Shown here: positions 1 through 7,575 of the stretch, piece after piece
Layout of the letters: the number at the start of each line of letters is the position of its first letter
Numbering within the stretch: position 1 is the stretch's first letter
Source: Bacteroidota bacterium
GTDB taxonomy: Bacteria > Bacteroidota > Ignavibacteria > Ignavibacteriales > Ignavibacteriaceae
Reading direction: 5' to 3'
DNA: 10,550 bases
Assembly: GCA_021796135.1 (NCBI GenBank)
Contig: JAJYOQ010000113.1
Location: 1 to 10,550 of the forward strand
Position numbers and translations under genes: made by a program
The notes under the pieces: model-generated
The model's input: only the letters and a program-made list of their open reading frames with translations
Database searches by the model: none
What the model was told of the DNA's origin: nothing

Positions 1-1380
1 AAGAACTCTTTCATGAGCTACATGTTGATCTATAATCATTAAACCTGATTTTATTTGAGAAAGTATGTATTTATTGTGCAGCTGAATAATAAAAGTAGAT
101 TCATATTCAGAGTTACTTTTAATGACAGAAGTAGATTCATGATAAACTTCAAAAGGTTCGCTTTTCTCAAACGGATGCATTGATACATTTTCGCTTTTTA
201 TATTATCTGGGATTGTACTAAATATAAGATCGATTTCTCTATCTGAAAAATCAGTCTTAGCAACTGAAGGTTTGTTATAAAAACTAGGGCGGTCTGAAAA
301 ATCATTCTGGTTTACTTTATTAAAATTGTTAAATTTGATTTTCTCACCTTCATCATTTGTACCATTAAACTGAATAAGAGGAACAAGATCATGAGTTGAT
401 AAACTTTTTTTAATAACTGCAAGTACAAAACTATAAACGTCTCTTTCATCTTCAAATTTTACTTCAAGCTTTGAAGGAAGGACATTTACGTCAATTCTTT
501 TGGGATCTATATCTAAAAATAAAAGGAAGAAGGGATAATCACCCTTTTCCAGGATATTCTCATAAGCCGAAAATACTGCATGGTTTATTTGTTTACTGAT
601 AACAAATCTGCCGTTTAAGTATAGATATTGTTCTCCCTTATTTTTCTTGAGCATCGTAGGTTTACCTGCATAGCCATAAAGAGAAATAAAATCCGTTCTT
701 TCTTCGACTTTAATTAAAGCATCAAGCATATTATCAGCAAAGACTTGCTGAATTCTATCTTCAATGGAACCAGCTGGGTAATTAAAAGTTAATTCATCAT
801 CATTAAAAAATTTATAACTAATTTCGGGGTGGCTAAGAGCAATTTTATTAAAAGTATCAATTATGTGTTTTAATTCAGTGACATCAGATTTTAGAAAATT
901 TCTACGAGCAGGTGTGTTAAAAAACAAATTTTTTACGGAAATTGAAGTCCCTTTTGAGAAAGAACCTTTTTCAATTGATGCGTTACCTGAGTCATCAATT
1001 CGAACTAATGTTCCGAATTCTTCTTCTGCTAATTCAGTCTTAACTTCAAACTGGCTGACTGCAGCTATAGAACTAAGTGCTTCTCCACGAAATCCAAGTG
1101 TTTGGATACATTCAAGATCGGCATATTCATATATTTTGCTAGTTGCATGTTTTTGAATACACAAAACTGCATCTTCTTCAGACATTCCGGATCCATTATC
1201 AAAGATTTGGATCAATGTTTTTCCTGCCTTTTTTATGATAAGGTCAATTGAAGTAGCGCCGGCATCAATTGAGTTTTCAATTAATTCTTTCACAACCGAC
1301 TCAGGTCTTTGGACAACTTCTCCCGCTGCAATTTTATTAGCTAAATTTTCTGATAATATTTTTATTTTTCCGGTAGGCAT
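1..1380 (-). CDS. mutL: DNA mismatch repair protein MutL, N-terminal 460 residues (3' end outside window)
   Basis: Reading from the ATG at 1380-1378, the frame stays open for 460 codons to the window edge. The N-terminal GHKL ATPase domain fills about residues 1-330. It shows the ATP-site motif NKIAAGEVVQRPESVVKELI around 15-34, the catalytic-Glu segment ENSIDAG (35-41), DNGSGM (61-66), GFRGEAL (96-102) and FFNTPARR (153-160). NVLPSKLEVKF (299-309) is the lysine loop that contacts ATP in MutL, with Leu where most MutL proteins have His. A short hydrophilic linker (about 335-430) leads into the C-terminal dimerisation domain, and the window ends at DQHVAHERVL (451-460). That matches the start of the metal-binding endonuclease motif DQHA(X)2E(X)4E of nuclease-type MutL, with Val for Ala. 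MutL links mismatch recognition by MutS to strand incision. The gene starts 3 nt after the folA stop (TAA TAA ATG), so it is probably co-transcribed and translationally coupled. Identification is very secure; endonuclease activity is inferred. Confidence 0.97.
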   Translation of the reverse strand, partial: MPTGKIKILSENLANKIAAGEVVQRPESVVKELIENSIDAGATSIDLIIKKAGKTLIQIFDNGSGMSEEDAVLCIQKHATSKIYEYADLECIQTLGFRGEALSSIAAVSQFEVKTELAEEEFGTLVRIDDSGNASIEKGSFSKGTSISVKNLFFNTPARRNFLKSDVTELKHIIDTFNKIALSHPEISYKFFNDDELTFNYPAGSIEDRIQQVFADNMLDALIKVEERTDFISLYGYAGKPTMLKKNKGEQYLYLNGRFVISKQINHAVFSAYENILEKGDYPFFLLFLDIDPKRIDVNVLPSKLEVKFEDERDVYSFVLAVIKKSLSTHDLVPLIQFNGTNDEGEKIKFNNFNKVNQNDFSDRPSFYNKPSVAKTDFSDREIDLIFSTIPDNIKSENVSMHPFEKSEPFEVYHESTSVIKSNSEYESTFIIQLHNKYILSQIKSGLMIIDQHVAHERVL

Positions 1381-1383
1381 TTA

Positions 1384-1863
1384 TTAATTTCTTATATAAG
1401 TATAGATATCGAATTCGTCTTTATTTATTATAGATTTTATTTTCCAAACAGTTTGATCAATTTTAGGAAAAACAATGTCGCCTTCTGCATTAAATTTCAT
1501 ATATGAGATAAGTAATTCATCGGCATCTTTTAATGCACTGTTATAAATTTGTGATCCGCCGATAATAAAAACCTTTTCATAATTATTATCAATACAAAAA
1601 TTATAAGCCTTTTCCAAAGTATCAAATGTAATTATTTCCGGAAATTCACTTCCCAGACTATTATTGCTTGTAAGCACAATATTCAATCGATTTTTAAGTG
1701 GTTTTCGCAGACTCTCAAATGTTTTCCTTCCCATAATAATTGGAAACCCTAGTGTAGTACTTTTAAAATGAGCAAACTCCTCTTTTGAATGCCAGGGTAT
1801 TTCTCCGCTAGATTTACCTATTACATTATTCTTGGCAATTGCTGAAATGATAATTTTTTTCAA
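1384..1863 (-). CDS. folA: Dihydrofolate reductase (DHFR), TTG start
   Basis: This gene encodes a 159-residue protein, the same length as E. coli DHFR. It reduces dihydrofolate to tetrahydrofolate with NADPH in the cytoplasm, recycling the product of thymidylate synthase. Visible motifs are the N-terminal strand and Met20-type loop (IISAIAKNNVIG, residues 5-16), PWHSKEEF (23-30) in which E29 aligns with the catalytic acid D27 of E. coli, IIMGRKTFES (42-51) at the NADPH site, R59 in the PLKNRLNIVLTS segment (folate carboxylate contact), and the IIGG loop near residue 100 before QIY. The only start that keeps the first beta strand is TTG at 1863-1861; there is no nearby ATG. It follows the histidine-kinase TAA after a single base, and I see no strong Shine-Dalgarno, so translation probably depends on ribosomes finishing the kinase. 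mutL follows after 3 nt. Confidence 0.96.
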   Translation of the reverse strand: MKKIIISAIAKNNVIGKSSGEIPWHSKEEFAHFKSTTLGFPIIMGRKTFESLRKPLKNRLNIVLTSNNSLGSEFPEIITFDTLEKAYNFCIDNNYEKVFIIGGSQIYNSALKDADELLISYMKFNAEGDIVFPKIDQTVWKIKSIINKDEFDIYTYIRN

Positions 1864-1864
1864 T

Positions 1865-4800
1865 TTATACTTTTTCTGTTGATAAAGATAATTGTATTAT
1901 AAATGTTGAACCTTGACCATTTGAACTTTCAGCCCAAATTTTTCCGCCGTGAAAATCTATTATATCTTTAACAATAGATAAACCAAGTCCTGTCGATGTT
2001 TCGCCTCCTGTTGGCTTTGCTGAAAGTCTTTGATATCTATTAAATAATTTTTTTAGATCATCAGAAGTTAATCCGGCTCCTTCATCTTTAATTTTTATTA
2101 AAATAAAGGATTCTTGTAATTCTGTTGTTGCCAGAATTTGGGAATCAAAAGGTGAATATTTTATTGCATTATTGATAATATTATCCAGTGCGATTTTAAA
2201 CCAATGCTCGTCTAAAAGAATTTCACAATCATTTCCCAAATACGTAATGATTGTTTGACCTTTTTGCGCTGCTCGTCTATAATTGTTTTTTATAACATCC
2301 GCAAGGATTTTATTAATCGAAATCGGCTTCAAATCTAGTTTTAGATTCTTTGATTCTACGGCAGCCGCATCAAGCATTTCATTAATTTGTTGCAGCATAT
2401 CCCTTGATGAAGATAAAATAATTCCAGCCATATTTCTTATTTCTTCATTATCAGTTTCTTCATCAATAATAGAGGCAAATCCGATAATTGATTGCAAGGG
2501 ATTTTTCAAATCATGAGCTGCAACGCTAAGCATGTGGCTCTTTTGTTCGGTTGCATCTTCCAATTCTCTCTTTGCTTCTTCACTTTCTTCAAGTAATTTT
2601 TCTGCATTGGTCTTGGATGCAAGCAAGTCATTGGTCTTTTCATTAACCATCTGTGATAGGAGATTTTCACGAAGCTGCATTCGTTTAATTTTTGAATTAT
2701 AAAGACTTTTTACAATTATGACAATTACGAAAAGGGTTATAATTAAATAAATAAATATGAATATTGATGAAAGATACCATGGCGGAGTTATTATGAGCGG
2801 ATAGTCTGAGATAGGACTCCATAGGTACCCTGGGCTTTTTGCTTTTACTTGTAAATCATAATTTCCTGAAGGTAAACTATATAGATTGATTGAATTTAAT
2901 GTATTTGGTGTTGACCAAGCTGAATCATATCCATTAAGACGATATTCATATAAAGTTCGATTGGTTGGATATGTCAAGGCTACAAAGGAACAGTTTATAC
3001 TTGTTCCTGCAATAAATTCATGTGTGTTAACAACCGAAGATTGTTCTCCCTTTTGAATTATCTTAAATTCTTTAAACAGAGGTTTAGATGTACTTGCAAG
3101 TTTATCATTATCCAATTGCCAATAAGCAATTCCGCTTGCAGTGGCTACCCAGATTTTGTTTTTAGAATCTAAGAGCAAACCGTGAACTGTAATTGAAGAA
3201 TTTGGCAAACCATCTTGCGTATCAAAGTTGACTTCGCCTTCCTTTTGAATTACAATAATACCTTTTTCAGTCCCCAACCAAATTTTATTTCCGATTAACC
3301 TGATTGCTTTTATTACATTATCATTATAATAAGAAGCAAGATTAACTTTATTTAGTTTATTACCCGATAATAATAATAATCCTTCCGTAGAAGCAAGATA
3401 TATTTTATTTTTATCAAATTGGATATCATAAATTTGTATTTGTGTTCTTAATCCGGAATTAAATATTGGTGCAATATCAAAAAATTTTCCTAATTTATTA
3501 TCTAATTTGAATAAAGAAAGCTTAGAACCGGAACCAGCACAATAAATTGCTCCGGAAGTAGATTGAGCAAATAAGTTTATAAAATCAAAATCTTTAGAAT
3601 CTATTGTGTAAATTTGCGTATTAAATTTTTTGTCGAATTTCATAATATTTCTTCGCCTTGGAAGAAAAGTCCATAGATTATTATCTCTATCGATAAAGAT
3701 AGAGTTAAATGAATCATCTTTTAGCTCATATTTATAAATTACTTGATTAGATTTAAAATCACGATATTCAAGAGAATGATTTCTATAGCTAACCCAATAC
3801 CCTGATTTACCAACAGCAAAAGATATTATAGAAGCATCCTGGGCTTTTAATAATGTAGCTTGTGATTTTATCGAATTTTCATTCAGTATTTTGTATATCG
3901 AATTTCCGTCAGTATAATATAAATTCTTACGATTGTCTGAATATATCTGTTGAGCATATAAATAAGTATCCTTTTGAGAAAGATTAGGCTGGGTTATAAT
4001 ACCAAAGGAAGTCTTTTTAATTAAGCCCAATCCTTGATCGGAAGCAACCCACAAATTGTTTTGTTTATCTACAAGTAAATCTTTGATAGAAATAAATTGT
4101 GAGTTATTAAATTTATTAAATATATAATTTGTAGTATTTGAAATAGACTGATAATATAGCCCATTATCCCAAGTGCCTAAAAAAATAATATCATCATGAC
4201 TAAGTGCAATAGAAGATATCTGCTTGATATCGCTTATCTTTTTGATGTTAACAGATGTAAAGCTGCCTGTGTAAGTTCCCAAATAAAGCCCATCACTTGT
4301 TCCGATTAGAAAAGAATTATTATTGTACTTAATTAAAGCATTGATATAAAAATTATTAGAAGGCGGATCAAATGATAATTTTATAAACTTATTTTGAATT
4401 TGATTAAAATAAAACAGAAATCCCTTTTGGGATGAAGCAATTATTTTATGATTGCCTAATTCAGTAACAAGGTAGCTCCTGAAATAACTATCGGCATTAT
4501 ATTTAGGATTGAATGAGTATTTATATATCTTCCCATTTTTATATTTACTTATCCCGCTCAAGTCACTTATCCATGAATTGCCGAAACTGTCTTGAAAAAT
4601 ATTTTTGGGATAGTATAAAGAATGATCAAGGTCATTTCTTCCTGAAGTCAATATGGGTTTATATACAAATTCATTGCTTTTAGTAATAATTTGACCAATA
4701 CCAAAATCTGTTACTATTTCTAGTTTATGACTTGGTAAATTTATTATTTGCTTTACATATAGAGACGGTAAATTTTTTTGAAAGTTTGTGAATGTATTTC

Positions 4801-4993
4801 CATCAAATTTTGAAATCCCCGCATCTGTTGCGACCCATATATATCCTTCATCATCCTGAGTTAAACTCTTTGCAAGATTGCTGACAAGTCCATTTTCATC
4901 GTTATAAATATAAGTAATAAAGTTTTGCCCCAATGCTAAATCCGCATTTATAAAAATAAAATAGACAAGATATAGAACAATATTTTTTTTCAT
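1865..4993 (-). CDS. Membrane sensor histidine kinase with periplasmic beta-propeller and Y_Y_Y domains, no receiver domain
   Basis: This is a 1042-residue two-component sensor. In order it has a signal peptide (residues 1-22, LALGQ at the end), then a periplasmic region of repeated Reg_prop-like propeller blades from about 28 to 630 (e.g. YIWVATDAGISKF 51-63, LWVASDQGLGLI 314-325, IWLGTEKGI 571-579, IWVATASGIAYW 614-625). The length suits two propellers. A Y_Y_Y immunoglobulin-like domain follows (about 665-736, LYEYRLNGYDSAW at 681-693), then one transmembrane helix (about 740-763) and a charged coiled coil (about 765-820). The HisKA domain carries the phospho-acceptor H827 in HDLKNPLQ. The HATPase_c domain has an N box (NNAIKYSP 941-948), G1 DEGAG (970-974) and G2 GLGLSIV (1002-1008), so the core looks catalytically complete. 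The layout resembles Bacteroides hybrid two-component sensors, but the protein ends after the HATPase domain, without a receiver or AraC-type DNA-binding domain. Its ligand and partner regulator are unknown. It starts 12 nt after the thyA stop and ends 1 nt before folA. Confidence 0.95.
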   Translation of the reverse strand: MKKNIVLYLVYFIFINADLALGQNFITYIYNDENGLVSNLAKSLTQDDEGYIWVATDAGISKFDGNTFTNFQKNLPSLYVKQIINLPSHKLEIVTDFGIGQIITKSNEFVYKPILTSGRNDLDHSLYYPKNIFQDSFGNSWISDLSGISKYKNGKIYKYSFNPKYNADSYFRSYLVTELGNHKIIASSQKGFLFYFNQIQNKFIKLSFDPPSNNFYINALIKYNNNSFLIGTSDGLYLGTYTGSFTSVNIKKISDIKQISSIALSHDDIIFLGTWDNGLYYQSISNTTNYIFNKFNNSQFISIKDLLVDKQNNLWVASDQGLGLIKKTSFGIITQPNLSQKDTYLYAQQIYSDNRKNLYYTDGNSIYKILNENSIKSQATLLKAQDASIISFAVGKSGYWVSYRNHSLEYRDFKSNQVIYKYELKDDSFNSIFIDRDNNLWTFLPRRRNIMKFDKKFNTQIYTIDSKDFDFINLFAQSTSGAIYCAGSGSKLSLFKLDNKLGKFFDIAPIFNSGLRTQIQIYDIQFDKNKIYLASTEGLLLLSGNKLNKVNLASYYNDNVIKAIRLIGNKIWLGTEKGIIVIQKEGEVNFDTQDGLPNSSITVHGLLLDSKNKIWVATASGIAYWQLDNDKLASTSKPLFKEFKIIQKGEQSSVVNTHEFIAGTSINCSFVALTYPTNRTLYEYRLNGYDSAWSTPNTLNSINLYSLPSGNYDLQVKAKSPGYLWSPISDYPLIITPPWYLSSIFIFIYLIITLFVIVIIVKSLYNSKIKRMQLRENLLSQMVNEKTNDLLASKTNAEKLLEESEEAKRELEDATEQKSHMLSVAAHDLKNPLQSIIGFASIIDEETDNEEIRNMAGIILSSSRDMLQQINEMLDAAAVESKNLKLDLKPISINKILADVIKNNYRRAAQKGQTIITYLGNDCEILLDEHWFKIALDNIINNAIKYSPFDSQILATTELQESFILIKIKDEGAGLTSDDLKKLFNRYQRLSAKPTGGETSTGLGLSIVKDIIDFHGGKIWAESSNGQGSTFIIQLSLSTEKV

Positions 4994-5005
4994 TTTATAA
5001 ACATA

Positions 5006-5845
5006 TTAAACCGCAACTTCAAACTTGATTTTTTCATGGCATTGATAATTTAACAGTTCGAAATCTTCAAATTGCAATTCATCAAGAGGTTTTTTAGCAA
5101 TTTTAAGCTGAGAGAGAGGTAAGGGCTTTCGCTTTAATTGTTCAAGAAGCCCTTCTCTGTGGTCATATTTTTCATTGGGAGTATTTTTTTCAGCTACATA
5201 GATATGTGCATCAATTATTGTATGAGCAAAGAAGCCAAGCTGAAGATCAACTTCCTGCGCAATAATTTGCGTAAGCATTGAATAGGCAGCCAAATTAAAG
5301 GGAATCCCCAGGGCAATATCTCCGGAACGCTGCGTCAGATGACAATTAAGTTTGCCATCACTTACATTAAATGCGAAGCTGTAATGGCATGGAGGCAATT
5401 TACTCTTAGTTGCATTGCCGGGTTCCCAAGCTGAGACAACCAATCTTCTGCTATAAGGTTTCCTTTTAATTTCATCAATTACATATTTAATTTGATCTAT
5501 TTCTGTAACATGCCACTCCCCTTTGTGATCTTTTTCTGCACTTGGGAAATGTCGCCAATAATATCCATAAGCAGTTTCTAAGTTCCCATTTTCATCAGCC
5601 CAGGCATTCCATATTTTGGTATGTTTTTGAAGATTGCGAATATGATTATCACCTGAAAGATACCACAGAACTTCGTGCAGCATTGATTTCCATTCCATTT
5701 TTTTTGTCGTTAACAGTGGGAAACCTTTAGATAAATCAACTTTATAAAAAGCCCCAAAATATGAAATAGTATCTACACCCGTGCGTGATGGTTTCCGAAT
5801 TCCTTCGTTTAAAACTAATTTTACTAAATCAAGGTATTGCTGCAT
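5006..5845 (-). CDS. thyA: Thymidylate synthase ThyA
   Basis: Thymidylate synthase converts dUMP and 5,10-methylene-tetrahydrofolate to dTMP and dihydrofolate. From the ATG at 5845-5843 the protein is 279 residues. It begins MQQYLDLVKLVLNEG, which lines up with the start of E. coli ThyA (MKQYLELMQKVLDEG). Family landmarks (numbered from this ATG) are SRTGVDTIS (20-28), SRRLVVSAW (132-140) with the phosphate-binding Arg pair, the catalytic Cys153 in LPPCHYSF, QRSGDIALGIPFN (172-184), and DAHIYV (212-217) with the His/Tyr that contact dUMP. The frame extends upstream to a TTG at 5878 (290 residues). The ATG is preferred because AGGA lies 9 nt before it and because the extra 11 residues do not match the family. 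It is the first gene of the thyA-kinase-folA-mutL cluster and supplies the dihydrofolate that the DHFR downstream reduces. Confidence 0.96.
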   Translation of the reverse strand: MQQYLDLVKLVLNEGIRKPSRTGVDTISYFGAFYKVDLSKGFPLLTTKKMEWKSMLHEVLWYLSGDNHIRNLQKHTKIWNAWADENGNLETAYGYYWRHFPSAEKDHKGEWHVTEIDQIKYVIDEIKRKPYSRRLVVSAWEPGNATKSKLPPCHYSFAFNVSDGKLNCHLTQRSGDIALGIPFNLAAYSMLTQIIAQEVDLQLGFFAHTIIDAHIYVAEKNTPNEKYDHREGLLEQLKRKPLPLSQLKIAKKPLDELQFEDFELLNYQCHEKIKFEVAV

Positions 5846-5854
5846 AACGTTTGT

Positions 5855-5858
5855 TCCT
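5855..5858 (-). promoter_or_regulatory. Shine-Dalgarno site deciding the thyA start
   Basis: On the minus strand AGGA lies 9 nt upstream of the ATG at 5845-5843. It is inside the alternative longer reading that begins with TTG at 5878, so it supports the shorter 279-residue ThyA. It is one of the few recognisable ribosome-binding sites in the window. Confidence 0.55.
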
Positions 5859-5942
5859 ATTTTATAAAATTTCCGCAATTAAGTATTGGAAATTTACTAA
5901 AAAAAAGAGTTTTTTAAAATATTAGAAATTAGAGCATATAAT

Positions 5943-5948
5943 ATTATA
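5943..5948 (-). promoter_or_regulatory. Possible -10 element upstream of thyA operon
   Basis: The minus strand reads TATAAT in the 156-bp gap between the flippase stop and the thyA ATG, about 98 nt before that ATG. I cannot find a convincing -35 hexamer at 16-18 bp. In a region this A+T-rich a perfect TATAAT can occur by chance. The rest of the gap holds no clear structure, so this is only the best candidate start of the thyA-kinase-folA-mutL transcript. Confidence 0.25.
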
Positions 5949-6001
5949 CACTAAGGCTTCGATTAAATGCTATATATCTAAATTTTTTATAGAATAGTGA
6001 A

Positions 6002-7432
6002 TTATTTAATCAAATTATTTTTAATAATTTCCGAGATTTTAATTTTTGCTCCAAATTGCAATATGAGAAGGAAAACACTTATTAAAAATATTCGAAAGAA
6101 GATATTTTCAAAATTTAAACCAACCACTAAAATCAAGATAGTACTACCAATAATAATTGAGAGTTCTTTGATTTGATAATTAATAATAATCTTATTTCTT
6201 GATATAACAAACAAATATAATGCACTCGAGAATAGAGCAGCTGCAGTGGCAAATGCAGCCCCCATTATTCCAATTTTTGGTATCAATATGATGTTTATTG
6301 TAATATTTATAAATAAAGCTAATAAATCAGCAATAAGGAAATGATAACTTTTATTGGAAACATAAGGATAAACTGAATAATAATATGATATTGCTGTAAA
6401 AATATATCCAGCCATTACAAACGGAAGTATAATAATTCCACTTCTATATAGCGGATTAATAAAAGTAATATTAAATATATGAACCTCAAACAAATAATTC
6501 GCAAATAAAGAAACAGCTATCAATATTAAACAACTCACTGATATTAAGGCAATTAGAATTCTCCCAAAATAATCTTTATAATCATTTTTATAATAACGGT
6601 TAATTGATCTTGGAATCCAGGCAGAATTAAAAGCAACAGCTAAAACATTCATAATCAATGCTAAGCGGTAAGCAAAGCTATAAAGCCCCACTTCATCTCT
6701 TCCTAAAAAATGATTAAGTATAAATCGATCTCCGAAATTCACACCTGAAGTAAAGAGATTTGCTATTACGAGCGGCAGAGAAAAAATAAAGACATCTTTA
6801 AGAATAGCAGGATCTATTTTAAGCACATAATTCACTCTAATTGTATCTGTTAAAAGTATCAAAACCAGGAAACTTGAAACCAATTGTGCTAATATAATTC
6901 CAGTAACTGACCAATTGAGGAAGAATACAAAAATGATATTAAATAAAAAATTGACAACAGCCCCGATGGATGTAAAATAAACTGATTTTCTTGCCTCTTC
7001 TTTTGTTTTTAGAAGAGAAAGAATATACACACCGAGCACATCAAAGAGAATAGTAATGAATATTATAATTAAAAGTAATGAGAATTTATTTGTTCCAAAT
7101 ATTAGAACAGATAAAGGCTTTGAATTCATACTAAATAGTATTATTAGGAATACACCTAACACTAAAATAGAATTTAAAACAGTAGAGAATATTAGTTTTC
7201 TTTTATCTTTGTCGGATTCAACAATATAAAATTTATTTAAAACGCTTTGTGTCCCGAATTGATATACTACTGACGCGATTGAATAAATAGATATTAGTAA
7301 AGCATAGTTGCCGAAATCGGTGACCCCAATGAGATTTGAATATAACGGCAATAAGGCAAAACTTAAAAACCTTATGAATATATTGCCTATTCCATACCAT
7401 GCGATAGACTTAGAGAGACTTAGTTTTTTCAT
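6002..7432 (-). CDS. Wzx-like polysaccharide/oligosaccharide flippase (MOP superfamily)
   Basis: This is a 476-residue, very hydrophobic protein with about 12-14 predicted membrane helices along its whole length. The N-terminus (KSIAWYGIGNIFIRFLSFAL then LPLYSNLIGVTDFGNYALL, residues 8-46) is the typical opening of the polysaccharide biosynthesis/flippase family: an amphipathic start, a first helix, then a segment ending in an FGNYALL-type stretch. Such proteins flip undecaprenyl-linked sugar units across the inner membrane for O-antigen, capsule or exopolysaccharide. Conserved charged positions lie within helices, e.g. the GDRFILNHFLGRDEVGLYSFA stretch in the middle, typical of the family. 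The length is normal and the start is an ATG. The gene is divergent from the methyltransferase and lies 156 bp before thyA on the same strand, with no credible terminator between, so some read-through into thyA is possible. The substrate cannot be read from sequence. MurJ is less likely because of the surrounding glycan genes and the start motif. Confidence 0.9.
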   Translation of the reverse strand: MKKLSLSKSIAWYGIGNIFIRFLSFALLPLYSNLIGVTDFGNYALLISIYSIASVVYQFGTQSVLNKFYIVESDKDKRKLIFSTVLNSILVLGVFLIILFSMNSKPLSVLIFGTNKFSLLLIIIFITILFDVLGVYILSLLKTKEEARKSVYFTSIGAVVNFLFNIIFVFFLNWSVTGIILAQLVSSFLVLILLTDTIRVNYVLKIDPAILKDVFIFSLPLVIANLFTSGVNFGDRFILNHFLGRDEVGLYSFAYRLALIMNVLAVAFNSAWIPRSINRYYKNDYKDYFGRILIALISVSCLILIAVSLFANYLFEVHIFNITFINPLYRSGIIILPFVMAGYIFTAISYYYSVYPYVSNKSYHFLIADLLALFINITINIILIPKIGIMGAAFATAAALFSSALYLFVISRNKIIINYQIKELSIIIGSTILILVVGLNFENIFFRIFLISVFLLILQFGAKIKISEIIKNNLIK

Positions 7433-7462
7433 TAAATAAATTTATATTTTTATTTTGTTCAT

Positions 7463-7490
7463 CAATTTATTTATAATAAACAATTTATTT
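7463..7490. repeat. Direct repeat CAATTTATTT, two copies
   Basis: CAATTTATTT occurs at 7463-7472 and again at 7481-7490, start to start 18 bp, just upstream of the flippase start. It could be a regulator-binding pair, but low complexity makes chance similarity quite possible. Confidence 0.35.
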
Positions 7491-7565
7491 GAAACATTAT
7501 TAAAATAACTAAATTATTGTAAATTGTGCTGAAAAGTATATATTTTTATTTGATTATTTTAAAAT

Positions 7566-7570
7566 AAAGG
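7566..7570 (+). promoter_or_regulatory. Ribosome-binding site supporting the TTG start of the methyltransferase
   Basis: AAAGG ends 5 nt before the TTG at 7576-7578. No in-frame ATG is available before the conserved SAM-binding motif, so this site supports TTG as the true initiator. Confidence 0.5.
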
Positions 7571-7575
7571 CTGTT

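Larger units (their letters stand above)
5846..6001. other. Intergenic gap between flippase stop and thyA start
   Basis: 156 bp with no gene. It carries the thyA Shine-Dalgarno site and a possible TATAAT. The only inverted structure is an A-run/T-run pair around 5900-5916 (minus strand A6-CTC-T8). Its stem has no G or C, so I do not call it a terminator. No riboswitch-like GC-rich structure is visible. Confidence 0.5.
7433..7575. promoter_or_regulatory. Divergent intergenic promoter region, flippase/methyltransferase
   Basis: These 143 bp separate the divergent flippase (minus) and methyltransferase (plus) genes, so promoters for both should lie here. The stretch is almost entirely A/T. For the plus strand, a weak TTGTAA (7517-7522) and TATATT (7539-7544) sit 16 bp apart, upstream of the TTG start. 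I see no convincing minus-strand promoter. A 10-bp direct repeat also lies here (listed separately). Exact promoters are not resolved. Confidence 0.4.

Noticed and set aside
863..1156. 97-codon plus-strand frame
   Set aside because: Lies antisense inside the securely identified mutL; its translation has no recognisable family signature.
2283..2516. 77-codon plus-strand frame
   Set aside because: Antisense to the HisKA/HATPase part of the histidine kinase; a shadow of its codons.
1865..4993. Hybrid two-component system (with receiver and AraC domain)
   Set aside because: The N-terminal layout matches, but the protein stops after the HATPase domain; no receiver or HTH sequence follows before folA.
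5542..5730. 62-codon plus-strand frame
   Set aside because: Antisense to thyA, with no ribosome-binding site or family signature.
5900..5916. A-run/T-run inverted pair as an intrinsic terminator after the flippase
   Set aside because: The stem would be A-T pairs only with a 3-base loop; too weak, and expected by chance in such A+T-rich DNA.
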